Source of the DNA: Streptomyces sp. NRRL F-6492
GTDB lineage: Bacteria; Actinomycetota; Actinomycetes; Streptomycetales; Streptomycetaceae
Assembly: GCF_001280125.1 (NCBI RefSeq)
Contig: NZ_LGEG01000241.1
Span: 5,743 to 69,742, forward strand
Reading direction: 5' to 3'
DNA: 64,000 nucleotides
The position numbers and the translations under genes are program-made. Under the pieces are notes generated by a model. The model worked only from the letters and a program-made list of their open reading frames with translations, ran no database searches and was not told where the DNA came from. Below are positions 12,063-20,311 of this stretch, one piece after another (position 1 is the stretch's first letter; every line of letters begins with the position of its first letter).

Positions 12063-12335
12063 ATGGTACGGCGACGGTTTCCGCCGGCAACGCTCGCGCT
12101 GGTCGCGGTCGGGCTGGTGGCCGGGGGGCTCTGGTGGTGGGCGGTGCTCCGCCTGCTGCTGGTCCCGGGTGAGACCGGGCCGGTCGAGGGAGTGATGGCC
12201 GCGGGCGGCTGGGGACTGAGCCTGCTGCCCGTGCACGTCGCCGCCTCGTCGGGGCGGCCGGGCGCGTCGGCCCGGCGTCTCGGCGGCCGGATACCGTGGC
12301 GCCGGTGGTGGGGCGCGGGCTCCGGTCCGGCGTGA
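12063..12335 (+). CDS. Small membrane protein of unknown function
   Basis: This 90-residue protein has a short basic N-terminus, a hydrophobic helix at about 8-33 (LALVAVGLVAGGLWWWAVL) and a second weaker one at about 42-62, and an Arg/Trp/Gly-rich C-terminal tail. I do not recognise a family. A clear AGGAGG site at 12052-12057, five bases before the ATG, supports expression. It lies between dps and the convergent nei gene, and reading frames on the opposite strand look like shadows. Possible small lipid or membrane-stress protein only by analogy; function unknown. Confidence 0.6.
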   Translation: MVRRRFPPATLALVAVGLVAGGLWWWAVLRLLLVPGETGPVEGVMAAGGWGLSLLPVHVAASSGRPGASARRLGGRIPWRRWWGAGSGPA

Positions 12336-12386
12336 GGGATGTCGCGAGGGGTGTGACGAGACGAAGAGCTGTGGCCCGACGGAGGG

Positions 12387-13202
12387 TCAGCTCGACGGGT
12401 TCGTGCCGGTGTCCTGCCGGTGCGGGCCCTTTTGGCATTCCGGGCACCAGTACGTGACGCGGTCCCCGAGTTCCGCCTTGCGGATTCCGGCGCCGCAGCG
12501 CAGGCAGGGGCGCCCCTCGCGGCCGTAGACGTGGAGCGGGGTGCCGGGGCGGCGTGCGGTGGTGACGCGCCGGTCCGGGTGGTCCTTGTTGACGTCGAGC
12601 AGACGGTGGGCGGTCGCCACCAGACGCGCGGGGACGCCGGGCTCCAGCTCGCCCACGGGCAGCCAGGGGGTGACGGCGGCCAGGAACGCCAGCTCCGACT
12701 TGTAGACGTTGCCGATGCCGGCCAGGTTGCGCTGGTCGAGGAGGGCCTCGCCGAGCGTCCTCGCCGGATCGGCCGTCAGCCTGCGCACGGCCTCCTCCGG
12801 GTCCCAGTCGGGGCCCAGCAGGTCCGGGCCGAGATGGCCCACGACGTGGGACTCCTCGTCGGTGCGGACGAGCTCCAGGACCGGGAGCCGATAGCCGTAC
12901 GCGGTGGACTCCGCGTTTCCCAGGACGGCCCGGATCTGGTGGTCGGGGCCGCCGCGGGGCCGCTCCCCGGTGGCGTACACCCGCCAGGCGCCGTCCATCC
13001 GCAGATGGGAGTGGAGGGTGAGCCCGCCCTCGATCCGGGCGAGCAGGTGCTTGCCGCGCGGGGTGACGTCGAGGAGCGTGCGGCCGGTGAGGTCGGCGGT
13101 GGCGAACCGGGGCACCCGGAGGTCCGAGCGGGTGAGGACCCGCCCGGCGAGCGCGGCGTGCAGGCGGCGGGCCACCTGCCAGACGGTGTCTCCTTCGGGC
13201 AC
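12387..13202 (-). CDS. nei: Fpg/Nei-family DNA glycosylase (endonuclease VIII-like)
   Basis: This 271-residue base-excision repair enzyme removes oxidised bases and nicks the abasic strand. It begins (GTG) with PEGDTVW; the Pro2-Glu3 pair is catalytic in this family, and PEGDT favours Nei over Fpg. A conserved Lys lies in RGKHLLARI, the helix-two-turn-helix segment is LLDQRNLAGIGNVYKSE (about 165-182), and a C-x2-C-x16-C-x2-C zinc finger (CLRCGAG ... WCPECQKG) is at about 232-258. The start is fixed by the need for Pro at position 2. It follows lhr on the same strand after 113 bases, and lhr-nei pairing is known in other actinobacteria, so joint DNA-damage induction is plausible. Confidence 0.92.
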   Translation of the reverse strand: MPEGDTVWQVARRLHAALAGRVLTRSDLRVPRFATADLTGRTLLDVTPRGKHLLARIEGGLTLHSHLRMDGAWRVYATGERPRGGPDHQIRAVLGNAESTAYGYRLPVLELVRTDEESHVVGHLGPDLLGPDWDPEEAVRRLTADPARTLGEALLDQRNLAGIGNVYKSELAFLAAVTPWLPVGELEPGVPARLVATAHRLLDVNKDHPDRRVTTARRPGTPLHVYGREGRPCLRCGAGIRKAELGDRVTYWCPECQKGPHRQDTGTNPSS

Positions 13203-13315
13203 GGTCCTCCTTCGGGGGCGGGTCCGGGCTGTTGGCCGGTGGGTGCCGGGTCGGTGGGCGGCGGGTCGGGCGAGTTCGGTTCGCGCCTCTCCCGGGTCCT
13301 TTCCCGGCGTGTTCC

Positions 13316-16300
13316 CTAGGCACGCAGGCGCAGGCCTCTCGGGGTGGCCAGGAAGCCCGCCGCCTCCAGGGGGCGGGCCAGCGGGGAGGTCAGGGCCGGG
13401 ACGCCGTTGAGCCGTTCCACCGTGACCGTGCCCAGGGAGCCCGCCCGGGCGGACGCGGCCAGGGCCTCGGCCGCCGCCGTCAGGGCGGGGTCGTCCGGAT
13501 CGTCCGGCCAGGACAGGAGCGTCTTGCCGCCGCGCTCCATGTAGAGCGTCAGCTCGCCGTCGACCAGGACCACCATCGCGCCCGCCTTGCGCCCCGGTTT
13601 GTGCCCGGCGCCGGTCGGCGGCTCGGGCCAGGACAGGGCGGCACCGTACGCGTTCGCCGGATCGGCCGCCGCGAGGACGAGGGCGCGCGGGCCGGCCGCC
13701 GCCTCGACGCCCCGGTCGCGCGCGGTCGCCGCGGCCCGCAGCCGGTCCACCGCGCCGTCCATCGCGAACTGGGCCGCGCCCAGGCCCTCCACGACGTAGC
13801 CCCGGCGGGCCTGGCCGCTGTCCTCGAAGGCGGCCAGGATCCGGTACACGGCCGAGAAGCCGCCCTCCACGCCCTCGGCGGCCACCGCGCCCCGGGTGAC
13901 CACGCCGTGCCGGTCCAGGAGGGTGCGGGCCAGGGCGTGCGCCCGGTGCGTCGGCTCCGGCTCGGGCGGCGGCAGCAGCGACCAGCGGCCGGAGACCGTG
14001 GGCGGGCCCGTACGGGACACGGGTCGGGCGGACGCGGTCAGGGTGCCGTACCGGCCGCGGGGGACCGTGCGGCGCGCGCGGTGCGCGGTCGAACCGGCCG
14101 TGCGGCCCGAGCCGAGCAGCGCGCGCAGCGGGGCGAGGGTGTCGTTGGTGAGCCGCCCCGACCAGGCCAGGTCCCAGAGCGCGTCGGCCAGCTGCGGGTC
14201 GGTGGCGTCCGGGTGGGTGGTCGCCCGGACCTGGTCGGCGATCTGACGGAAGAACAGGCCGTACCCGCCGGAGAGGGCGGTGAGCAGCGAGTCGTGCAGC
14301 GCGGACAGCTCCAGCGGGTGCGGCGGGGGCAGGAGCAGCGGGGCCGCGTCCGCGAGGTGGAGCGAGACCCAGCCGTCCTTGCCGGGCAGCGAGCCCGCGC
14401 CGGCCCACAGCACCTCGCCGGTGGTCGTCAGCTCGTCCAGCATCGCCGGGGAGTAGTCCCGGACCCGGGACGGCAGGATCAGCTTCTCCAGGGCGGAGGC
14501 CGGGACGGGCGCGCCCTGGAGCTGCTCGACCGCCCGGGCCAGGCCGTCGATGCCGCGCAGGCTGTTGCTCCCCAGGTGCTGCCACTGGGGCAGGAAGGTG
14601 GCGAGGGCCGCCGGGGGCACCGGTTCCAGCTCGTGGCGCAGGGCTGCCAGGGAACGCCGGCGCAGCCGGCGCAGGACGGTGGCGTCGCACCACTCCTGGC
14701 CGATGCCTGAGGGGTGGAACTCGCCCTGGACGACCCGGCCGGACGCGGCGAGCCGCTGGAGGGCGCCGTCGGTGACGGCCGTGCCCAGGCCGAAGCGCTC
14801 GGCGGGGTGGGAGGAGGTGAACGGGCCGTGCGTGCGCGCGTACCGGGCGAGGAGGTCGCCCAGCGGGTCCTTGACCGGTTCGGTGAAGGCCTCGGGGACG
14901 CCGACCGGCAGGGCCGTGCCCAGGGCGTCCCTGAGTCGGCCCGTGTCCTCGATCGCCGCCCAGTGCTCCCGGCCCCCGATCCGCACCCGGATCGCACGGC
15001 GGGCCGCTTCGAGCTCGCCCGCCCAGTCCGCCTCGGCGCCGCGCTCGGCCAGCTCGGCGCCGGTGAGCGGGCCCAGGACCCGCAGCAGGTCGGCGACGCC
15101 CTCCACGTCCTTGATCCGCCGGTCCTCCGTCAGCCACTGGAGCTCCCGCTCCAGCTCCGTCAGGACGTCCGCGTCGAGGAGCTCGCGCAGCTCCGCCCGG
15201 CCCAGCAGCTCGGCGAGCAGCCGGGAGTCCAGGGAGAGCGCGGCGGCCCGCCGCTCCGCGAGCGGCGAGTCGCCCTCGTACAGGAACTGCGCCACGTACC
15301 CGAAGAGCAGCGAGCGGGCGAACGGGGACGGCTCGGGGGTGGTGACCTCGACGAGGCGGACCCGGCGGGCCTCGATGTCGCCCATCAGCTCCGTCAGGCC
15401 GGGGAGGTCGAAGACGTCCTGGAGGCACTCGCGGACGGCCTCCAGGACGATGGGGAACGAGCCGAACTCGCTCGCCACCTGGAGGAGCTGGGACGCGCGC
15501 TGCCGCTGCTGCCAGAGCGGGGTGCGCTTGCCCGGGTTCCGCTTCGGCAGCAGCAGGGCGCGGGCGGCGCACTCGCGGAAGCGGGAGGCGAACAGCGCGG
15601 AGCCGCCCACCTGGTCGGTGACGACCTGCTCGATCTCGCCCTTGTCGAAGAGGGCGTCGGCCGCGCCGACGGGCGCCTTGTCCGCGTCGTGCACCGCGTC
15701 CGCGTGCCGGCCCGGGTCGACCGGTTCGTGGTCGAGGAGGTCCAGGCCCATGTCCAGGCCCATCAGATCGGCGTCCGGGAGGCGCAGCACGATCCCGTCG
15801 TCCGCGTGCATCACCTGCGCGTCCATGCCGTACCGCTCGGCGAGCCGGGCGCCGAGCGCCAGCGCCCACGGGGCGTGCACCTGCGCCCCGAACGGGGAGT
15901 GGATGACGACCCGCCAGTCCCCGAGCTCGTCCCGGAAGCGCTCGACCAGGATCGTCCGGTCGTCCGGCACGTGGCCACAGGCCTCGCGCTGCTCCCGGAG
16001 GTAGGCGAGGACGTTCTCGGCGGCCCACGCGTCGAGCCCGGCGGCGAGCAGCCGCAGCCGCGCGTCCTCGTCCCCGAGGGCGCCGACCTCGCGGAGGAAC
16101 GCGCCCACCGCCCGGCCCAGTTCGAGCGGACGGCCCAGCTGGTCGCCCTTCCAGAACGGCAGCCGGCCCGGCGCGCCGGGCGCGGGGGTGACCAGGACCC
16201 GGTCCCGGGTGATGTCCTCGATCCGCCACGAGGTGGTGCCGAGCGTGAACACGTCGCCCACCCGCGACTCGTACACCATCTCCTCGTCGAGCTCCCCGAC

Positions 16301-17962
16301 CCGGCCCCCGCCCTTCTTGGGGTCCGAGCCCGCCAGGAACACGCCGAACAGGCCCCGGTCGGGGATCGTGCCGCCCGAGGTGACGGCGAGCCGCTGCGCG
16401 CCCGGCCGGCCCGTGACCGTCCCGGCCACCCGGTCCCAGACCACGCGCGGGCGCAGCTCGGCGAAGGCGTCCGAGGGGTAGCGGCCCGCCAGCATGTCGA
16501 GGACGCCCGTGAACGCGGACTCGGGCAGCGAGGCGAACGGCGCCGCCCGGCGCACCACCGCGAGCAGGTCGTCCACCTGCCAGGTGTCGAGCGCGACCAT
16601 CGCGACCAGCTGCTGCGCGAGCACGTCCAGCGGGTTGGCGGGGATCCGCAGGGACTCGATGGCCCCCGACCGCATCCGCTCGGTGACCACGGCCGCCTGC
16701 ACCAGGTCGCCCCGGTACTTGGGGAAGACCACGCCCGTGGACACCGCGCCGACCTGGTGGCCGGCGCGGCCCACCCGCTGGAGCCCGGAGGCCACCGAGG
16801 GCGGCGACTCGACCTGCACGACCAGGTCCACCGCGCCCATGTCGATGCCCAGCTCCAGGCTGGAGGTGGCCACCACGGCGGGCAGCCGGCCCGCCTTCAG
16901 ATCCTCCTCGACCTGGGCGCGCTGCTCCTTGGACACCGAGCCGTGGTGGGCCCGGGCGAGCAGCGGCGGGGCGCCCTGGGCCGCCCCCGACTGGGCCATG
17001 ACCTCGGCCGGGGGAGCCCCCTCGGGCAGGGGCTCGCCGGTCGCCCGCTCGTACGCGATCTCGTTGAGCCGGTTGCACAGGCGCTCGGCCAGGCGGCGGG
17101 AGTTGGCGAAGACGATCGTGGAGCGGTGGGACTGCACGAGGTCGGCGATCCGCTCCTCCACGTGCGGCCAGATCGACGGCCTGTCGTCGCCCTTGCCCTC
17201 GGAGGCCGGGGAGCCGCCCAGCTCGCCCAGGTCTTCGACGGGGACGACGACGGAGAGGTCGAACTCCTTGCCCGACGGCGGCTGCACGATCTCCACGGCG
17301 CGCCCCGGCGACAGGTAGCGGGCCACCTCGTCGACCGGCCGGACCGTGGCCGACAGGCCGATCCTGCGCGCGGGCCGCGGCAGGAGGCCGTCGAGCCGCT
17401 CCAGGGAGAGCGCCAGGTGGGCGCCCCGCTTCGTGCCCGCGACCGCGTGGACCTCGTCCAGGATGACCGTCTCCACGCCTTCGAGGGCTTCGCGGGCGGC
17501 GGAGGTCAGCATCAGGAACAGCGACTCGGGGGTGGTGATCAGGATGTCCGGCGGTCTGGTCGCGAGCGTCCGGCGCTCGGCGGCCGGGGTGTCGCCGGAG
17601 CGGATCCCGACCCGGATGTCCGGCTCGGGCAGCCCGAGCCGCACCGACTCCTGGCGGATGCCGGTCAGGGGGGAGCGCAGGTTCCGCTCGACGTCCACCG
17701 CGAGCGCCTTCAGCGGGGACACGTACAGCACGCGGCAGCGCTTCCTCGGCTCGGCGGGCGGGGGCGAGGACGCCAGCCGGTCCAGGGAGGCGAGGAAGGC
17801 CGCCAGCGTCTTGCCCGAGCCGGTCGGGGCGACGACCAGCACGTCGGAGCCCGCCCCGATGGCGTTCCAGGCGCCCTCCTGCGCCGCCGTGGGCGCGGTG
17901 AAGGCCCCGGTGAACCAACCACGGGTCGCGGGGGAGAACGAGTCGAGCGCGGACCTGACCAT
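13316..17962 (-). CDS. lhr: Large ATP-dependent helicase Lhr
   Basis: This 1548-residue superfamily 2 helicase is a 3'-5' translocase thought to act in DNA repair. The N-terminus carries the Q-motif region (SPATRGWFTGAFTAPTAAQ), Walker A VAPTGSGKT (about 44-52), DEVH box in VILDEVHAVAG, RIGLSATV motif III, and motif VI QRVGRAGHQVGA. A winged-helix and Lhr-core region follows, then the long C-terminal part (about 870-1548) typical of full-length actinobacterial Lhr. ATG 17962 is preferred over 17971 because a recA-like promoter is positioned so that transcription would begin right at 17962, and homologues begin near SALDSFSPAT. nei lies downstream. The gene is intact. Confidence 0.95.
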   Translation of the reverse strand: MVRSALDSFSPATRGWFTGAFTAPTAAQEGAWNAIGAGSDVLVVAPTGSGKTLAAFLASLDRLASSPPPAEPRKRCRVLYVSPLKALAVDVERNLRSPLTGIRQESVRLGLPEPDIRVGIRSGDTPAAERRTLATRPPDILITTPESLFLMLTSAAREALEGVETVILDEVHAVAGTKRGAHLALSLERLDGLLPRPARRIGLSATVRPVDEVARYLSPGRAVEIVQPPSGKEFDLSVVVPVEDLGELGGSPASEGKGDDRPSIWPHVEERIADLVQSHRSTIVFANSRRLAERLCNRLNEIAYERATGEPLPEGAPPAEVMAQSGAAQGAPPLLARAHHGSVSKEQRAQVEEDLKAGRLPAVVATSSLELGIDMGAVDLVVQVESPPSVASGLQRVGRAGHQVGAVSTGVVFPKYRGDLVQAAVVTERMRSGAIESLRIPANPLDVLAQQLVAMVALDTWQVDDLLAVVRRAAPFASLPESAFTGVLDMLAGRYPSDAFAELRPRVVWDRVAGTVTGRPGAQRLAVTSGGTIPDRGLFGVFLAGSDPKKGGGRVGELDEEMVYESRVGDVFTLGTTSWRIEDITRDRVLVTPAPGAPGRLPFWKGDQLGRPLELGRAVGAFLREVGALGDEDARLRLLAAGLDAWAAENVLAYLREQREACGHVPDDRTILVERFRDELGDWRVVIHSPFGAQVHAPWALALGARLAERYGMDAQVMHADDGIVLRLPDADLMGLDMGLDLLDHEPVDPGRHADAVHDADKAPVGAADALFDKGEIEQVVTDQVGGSALFASRFRECAARALLLPKRNPGKRTPLWQQRQRASQLLQVASEFGSFPIVLEAVRECLQDVFDLPGLTELMGDIEARRVRLVEVTTPEPSPFARSLLFGYVAQFLYEGDSPLAERRAAALSLDSRLLAELLGRAELRELLDADVLTELERELQWLTEDRRIKDVEGVADLLRVLGPLTGAELAERGAEADWAGELEAARRAIRVRIGGREHWAAIEDTGRLRDALGTALPVGVPEAFTEPVKDPLGDLLARYARTHGPFTSSHPAERFGLGTAVTDGALQRLAASGRVVQGEFHPSGIGQEWCDATVLRRLRRRSLAALRHELEPVPPAALATFLPQWQHLGSNSLRGIDGLARAVEQLQGAPVPASALEKLILPSRVRDYSPAMLDELTTTGEVLWAGAGSLPGKDGWVSLHLADAAPLLLPPPHPLELSALHDSLLTALSGGYGLFFRQIADQVRATTHPDATDPQLADALWDLAWSGRLTNDTLAPLRALLGSGRTAGSTAHRARRTVPRGRYGTLTASARPVSRTGPPTVSGRWSLLPPPEPEPTHRAHALARTLLDRHGVVTRGAVAAEGVEGGFSAVYRILAAFEDSGQARRGYVVEGLGAAQFAMDGAVDRLRAAATARDRGVEAAAGPRALVLAAADPANAYGAALSWPEPPTGAGHKPGRKAGAMVVLVDGELTLYMERGGKTLLSWPDDPDDPALTAAAEALAASARAGSLGTVTVERLNGVPALTSPLARPLEAAGFLATPRGLRLRA

Positions 17963-17969
17963 GCCCCCC

Positions 17970-17992
17970 ATCGTGCACCCGGCCACTGACAA
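17970..17992 (-). promoter_or_regulatory. recA-type (PafBC/RecA-NDp) promoter of lhr
   Basis: On the minus strand TTGTCAGTGG (17992-17983) is followed after 7 bases by CACGAT (17975-17970), and the lhr ATG lies 7 bases further. The first box and both spacings are identical to the recA promoter in this window. The -10 box has C in place of the first T. PafBC is the activator known for such sites in actinobacteria. Confidence 0.75.
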
Positions 17993-18062
17993 CCGCCCGG
18001 ACCTGTGGAAAACCGCTTGGCCAGCGCGGCGGCCCGTCCCTCTTCGGGGTGAAGGCCCTTCT

Positions 18063-18145
18063 GCCTCCGGAGCGGTGACCGGTCCGCCTCCGGAGCGGTG
18101 ACCCCGGTCTGCCTCCGGAGCGGTGACCGGTCCGCCTCCGACGCG
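18063..18145. repeat. Tandem repeat of about 23-25 bp between lhr and araC-type gene
   Basis: Four copies of GCCTCCGGAGCGGTGACC-like units begin at 18063, 18086, 18111 and 18134, the last one degenerate. They sit between two divergent genes, upstream of both promoters. Function unknown; could be slippage-derived spacer. Confidence 0.7.
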
Positions 18146-18234
18146 GAGGGCTGCCTTCCCCGGCGTGGCGGCCGGCCTTCCCCGGGCGCGGGCCGGAGCG
18201 GCGGTCCCCTCCGCCCCTGGCGCAGAATGGAGGC

Positions 18235-19095
18235 ATGGCGAGTGGGGAGCGGGCACGGTACTGGCAGTACCCCGAGCTGCCCGGGGTCGACCTGCTGCAC
18301 GCCCACTACGTCCGCAAGGCCTTCGCCCGCCACACCCACGAGACCTTCGTCTTCGCCGCGATCACCGAGGGCGTCGAGGCCTTCCACCACCACGACGAGC
18401 TGGTCCACGCCGGGCCCGGCCAGATCGCCCTGGTCAACCCCGACACCCCGCACACCGGACACGCGGGGGTCCCCGAGGGCTGGACCTACCGCACGATCTA
18501 CCCCGACGCGGAGATCGTCCGGTCGATCGCCGCCGACACCCTCGCCCTGCGGGGCTCGGTCGGCTTCACCTCGCCCGTCGTCGACGACCCGTACGCCGCA
18601 CGGCTCGTCGTCGGCGTCCACCGGGCGGCCGAGGAGGGCAACGCCCTCGCCGCCGACAGCCTGCTCCGGCTCGTCACGGCCCGGCTGCTGCGCAGCCACG
18701 GCGGCCCGGTCACCCCGCTCCCGACCCGCTCGGCGGGCGCCCGGAACGCGGTACGCGCGCGTGAGGTCCTGGAGGAACGGATGGCCGAGCCGCCGACCCT
18801 GGAGCGCCTCGCCGCCGAGCTGGACGCCAGCCCCTTCGCCCTGCTCCGGTCCTTCCGCGAGACGTACGGGATGCCGCCGCACACCTGGCTCACCGACGCG
18901 CGCGTACGCCGGGCCCGGCAGCTGCTCGACGCCGGTGTGCCCCCGGCGGAGGCGGCCGCCGTCGTCGGCTTCACCGACCAGTCGCACCTCAACCGGCACT
19001 TCACCCGCAGCGTGGGGGTGCCGCCGGGTGCCTACCAGCGCGCGCGTGGCGGGGGAAAAGCGCCGAGACCCGGCGGACCCGGCCGGCCCGTCTGA
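18235..19095 (+). CDS. AraC-family transcriptional regulator
   Basis: This 286-residue protein has an N-terminal cupin-like AraC_binding domain (about 12-160; RHTHETFVFAAITEG, HHHDELVHAGPGQIALVNPDTPH) and a C-terminal double HTH AraC domain (about 180-275; MAEPPTLERLAAELDASPFA, LLRSFRETYGMPPHTWLTDA, VVGFTDQSHLNRHFTRSVGV). Such proteins next to AzlCD genes often control amino-acid or branched-chain export; that target is inferred from the 95-bp distance to azlC. ATG 18235 follows CAGAAT by 6 bases, suggesting a leaderless transcript, though GGAGG also lies directly before it. Its stop codon lies in an 18-bp direct repeat. Confidence 0.88.
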   Translation: MASGERARYWQYPELPGVDLLHAHYVRKAFARHTHETFVFAAITEGVEAFHHHDELVHAGPGQIALVNPDTPHTGHAGVPEGWTYRTIYPDAEIVRSIAADTLALRGSVGFTSPVVDDPYAARLVVGVHRAAEEGNALAADSLLRLVTARLLRSHGGPVTPLPTRSAGARNAVRAREVLEERMAEPPTLERLAAELDASPFALLRSFRETYGMPPHTWLTDARVRRARQLLDAGVPPAEAAAVVGFTDQSHLNRHFTRSVGVPPGAYQRARGGGKAPRPGGPGRPV

Positions 19096-19127
19096 TCCGG
19101 CCGGCCCGTCTGATCCGGCGGGCCCGG
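19081..19127. repeat. 18-bp direct repeat across the end of the AraC-type gene
   Basis: GGCCGGCCCGTCTGATCC occurs at 19081-19098 and 19099-19116 with a partial third copy. The first copy contains the stop codon, so the second could have arisen by duplication of the gene end. Confidence 0.65.
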
Positions 19128-19177
19128 CGCAGGGGTCCGGCGCAAGAACGTACAAGACCCGGTGGTCCCGGCCGCCG

Positions 19178-19183
19178 TAGCGT
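19178..19183 (+). promoter_or_regulatory. -10 box of azlC, probable leaderless start
   Basis: TAGCGT lies exactly 7 bases before the GTG, the same hexamer and distance as in the recA promoter, but without the TTGTCAGTGG element. Confidence 0.5.
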
Positions 19184-19190
19184 CCCTCAC

Positions 19191-19958
19191 GTGGCAGAAC
19201 AGACAGCACCTCCCGTGATACCCGACGACACCCCGGCCAAGCCCGACGCCGCCGTCGTCCGCGACGCGCTCGGCGTCGGCGTCGCCGTCGGGCTCTCCGG
19301 CTTCGCCTTCGGCGTGACCTCGGCGGGCTCCGGACTCAGCCTCCTCCAGACCTGCGTCCTCAGCCTGCTCGTCTTCACCGGCGCCTCGCAGTTCGCCCTG
19401 GTCGGCGCGCTCGCCGCGGGCGGCAACCCCTTCACGGCCGCCGCCGGAGCGTTCTTCCTGGGCACCCGCAACGCCTTCTACGGGCTGCGGCTCTCCCAGC
19501 TCCTCGCCCTGCCGAAGGCCGTCAGGCCCCTCGCCGCGCACTGGGTGATCGACGAGACCGCGGCGGTCGCGCTCGCCCAGCCGTCCCGCCGGGCCGCCCG
19601 CATCGGCTTCACCGCCACCGGGCTCACGCTGTACGTCCTGTGGAACGCGACCACGCTCCTCGGGGCCCTCGGCGCCGAGGCGATCGGGGACACCGCCGCC
19701 TGGGGGCTCGACGCGGCCGGGCCCGCCGTCTTCCTCGCCCTGCTCGCCCCCATGCTCAAGTCCGCGACCGAGCGGGCCACCGCCGGTCTCGCCGTCCTGC
19801 TCGGCCTCGGCCTGCTGCCCGTGCTCCCCGCCGGAGTGCCGGTCCTCGCGGCCGCCCTCGCCGCCCCCGCGGTGCTCTGGGCGCAGGGGCGGCGCACCGC
19901 GCCCACGACCGGTCCCACGAACGGATCCACGACCGGACGAGAGAAGGACTCCCGATGA
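19191..19958 (+). CDS. azlC: AzlC-family branched-chain amino-acid exporter, large subunit
   Basis: This 255-residue membrane protein has about seven hydrophobic segments. The AzlC signature regions are LSGFAFGVTSAGSGLS (about 36-51) and FLGTRNAFYGLRLSQLL (about 88-104). With the small AzlD partner it forms an exporter of branched-chain amino acids or analogues, first known from 4-azaleucine resistance in Bacillus. GTG 19191 is chosen because of the -10 box directly upstream. The end overlaps azlD by ATGA. The Thr/Gly-rich tail after the last helix is unremarkable. The divergent orientation is not used here; the AraC regulator is upstream in the same direction. Confidence 0.85.
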   Translation: MAEQTAPPVIPDDTPAKPDAAVVRDALGVGVAVGLSGFAFGVTSAGSGLSLLQTCVLSLLVFTGASQFALVGALAAGGNPFTAAAGAFFLGTRNAFYGLRLSQLLALPKAVRPLAAHWVIDETAAVALAQPSRRAARIGFTATGLTLYVLWNATTLLGALGAEAIGDTAAWGLDAAGPAVFLALLAPMLKSATERATAGLAVLLGLGLLPVLPAGVPVLAAALAAPAVLWAQGRRTAPTTGPTNGSTTGREKDSR

Positions 19959-20263
19959 ACGTCTGGATCGCGATCGCCCTCACCGTCGCCGGGTGCTACC
20001 TGGTCAAGCTCGTCGGCCTGCTCGTCCCCGCCGGAGCCCTGGAACGCCCGCTCGTCCAGCGGCTCTCGGCGCTGCTCCCCGTCGCCCTGCTCGCCGCGCT
20101 CACCGCTCAGCAGACGTTCAGCACGGGCGGCGACCTCGTCCTGGACGCCCGGGCCGCCGGACTCGCCGCGGCCGCCGTCGCGCTCGTCCTGCGGGCGCCG
20201 TTCCTGGTCGTCGTGGGCGCGGCCGTCGCCGTCACGGCGGGGGTACGGGCCCTGGGCTGGTGA
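19955..20263 (+). CDS. azlD: AzlD-family exporter small subunit
   Basis: This 102-residue protein has three to four hydrophobic helices (WIAIALTVAGCYLVKLVGLL; LLPVALLAALTAQQTF; LVLRAPFLVVVGAAVAVTAG), the size and topology of AzlD. The start overlaps the azlC stop (ATGA) with GAGAAGG just upstream, so the two are translationally coupled and presumably form one exporter complex. A 12-bp tandem repeat follows the stop. Confidence 0.85.
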   Translation: MNVWIAIALTVAGCYLVKLVGLLVPAGALERPLVQRLSALLPVALLAALTAQQTFSTGGDLVLDARAAGLAAAAVALVLRAPFLVVVGAAVAVTAGVRALGW

Positions 20264-20264
20264 G

Positions 20265-20298
20265 ACCGGCCCCGTCACCGGCCCCGTCACCGGCCCGT
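20265..20298. repeat. 12-bp tandem repeat after azlD
   Basis: Three near-perfect copies of ACCGGCCCCGTC directly follow the azlD stop in the short convergent gap before the next gene. Confidence 0.6.
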
Positions 20299-20311
20299 AC
20301 ATCCGGCCTCC

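Noticed and set aside
13232..17989. Long plus-strand frames opposite lhr
   Set aside because: Mirror frames of lhr codons; no ribosome sites or recognisable domains.
12387..18236. Open frame of 1949 codons on the minus strand
   Set aside because: Only the last 271 codons are a real gene (nei). The rest is an alternative frame through lhr, open because of high GC, with Arg/Gly/Pro-dominated sequence and no domains.
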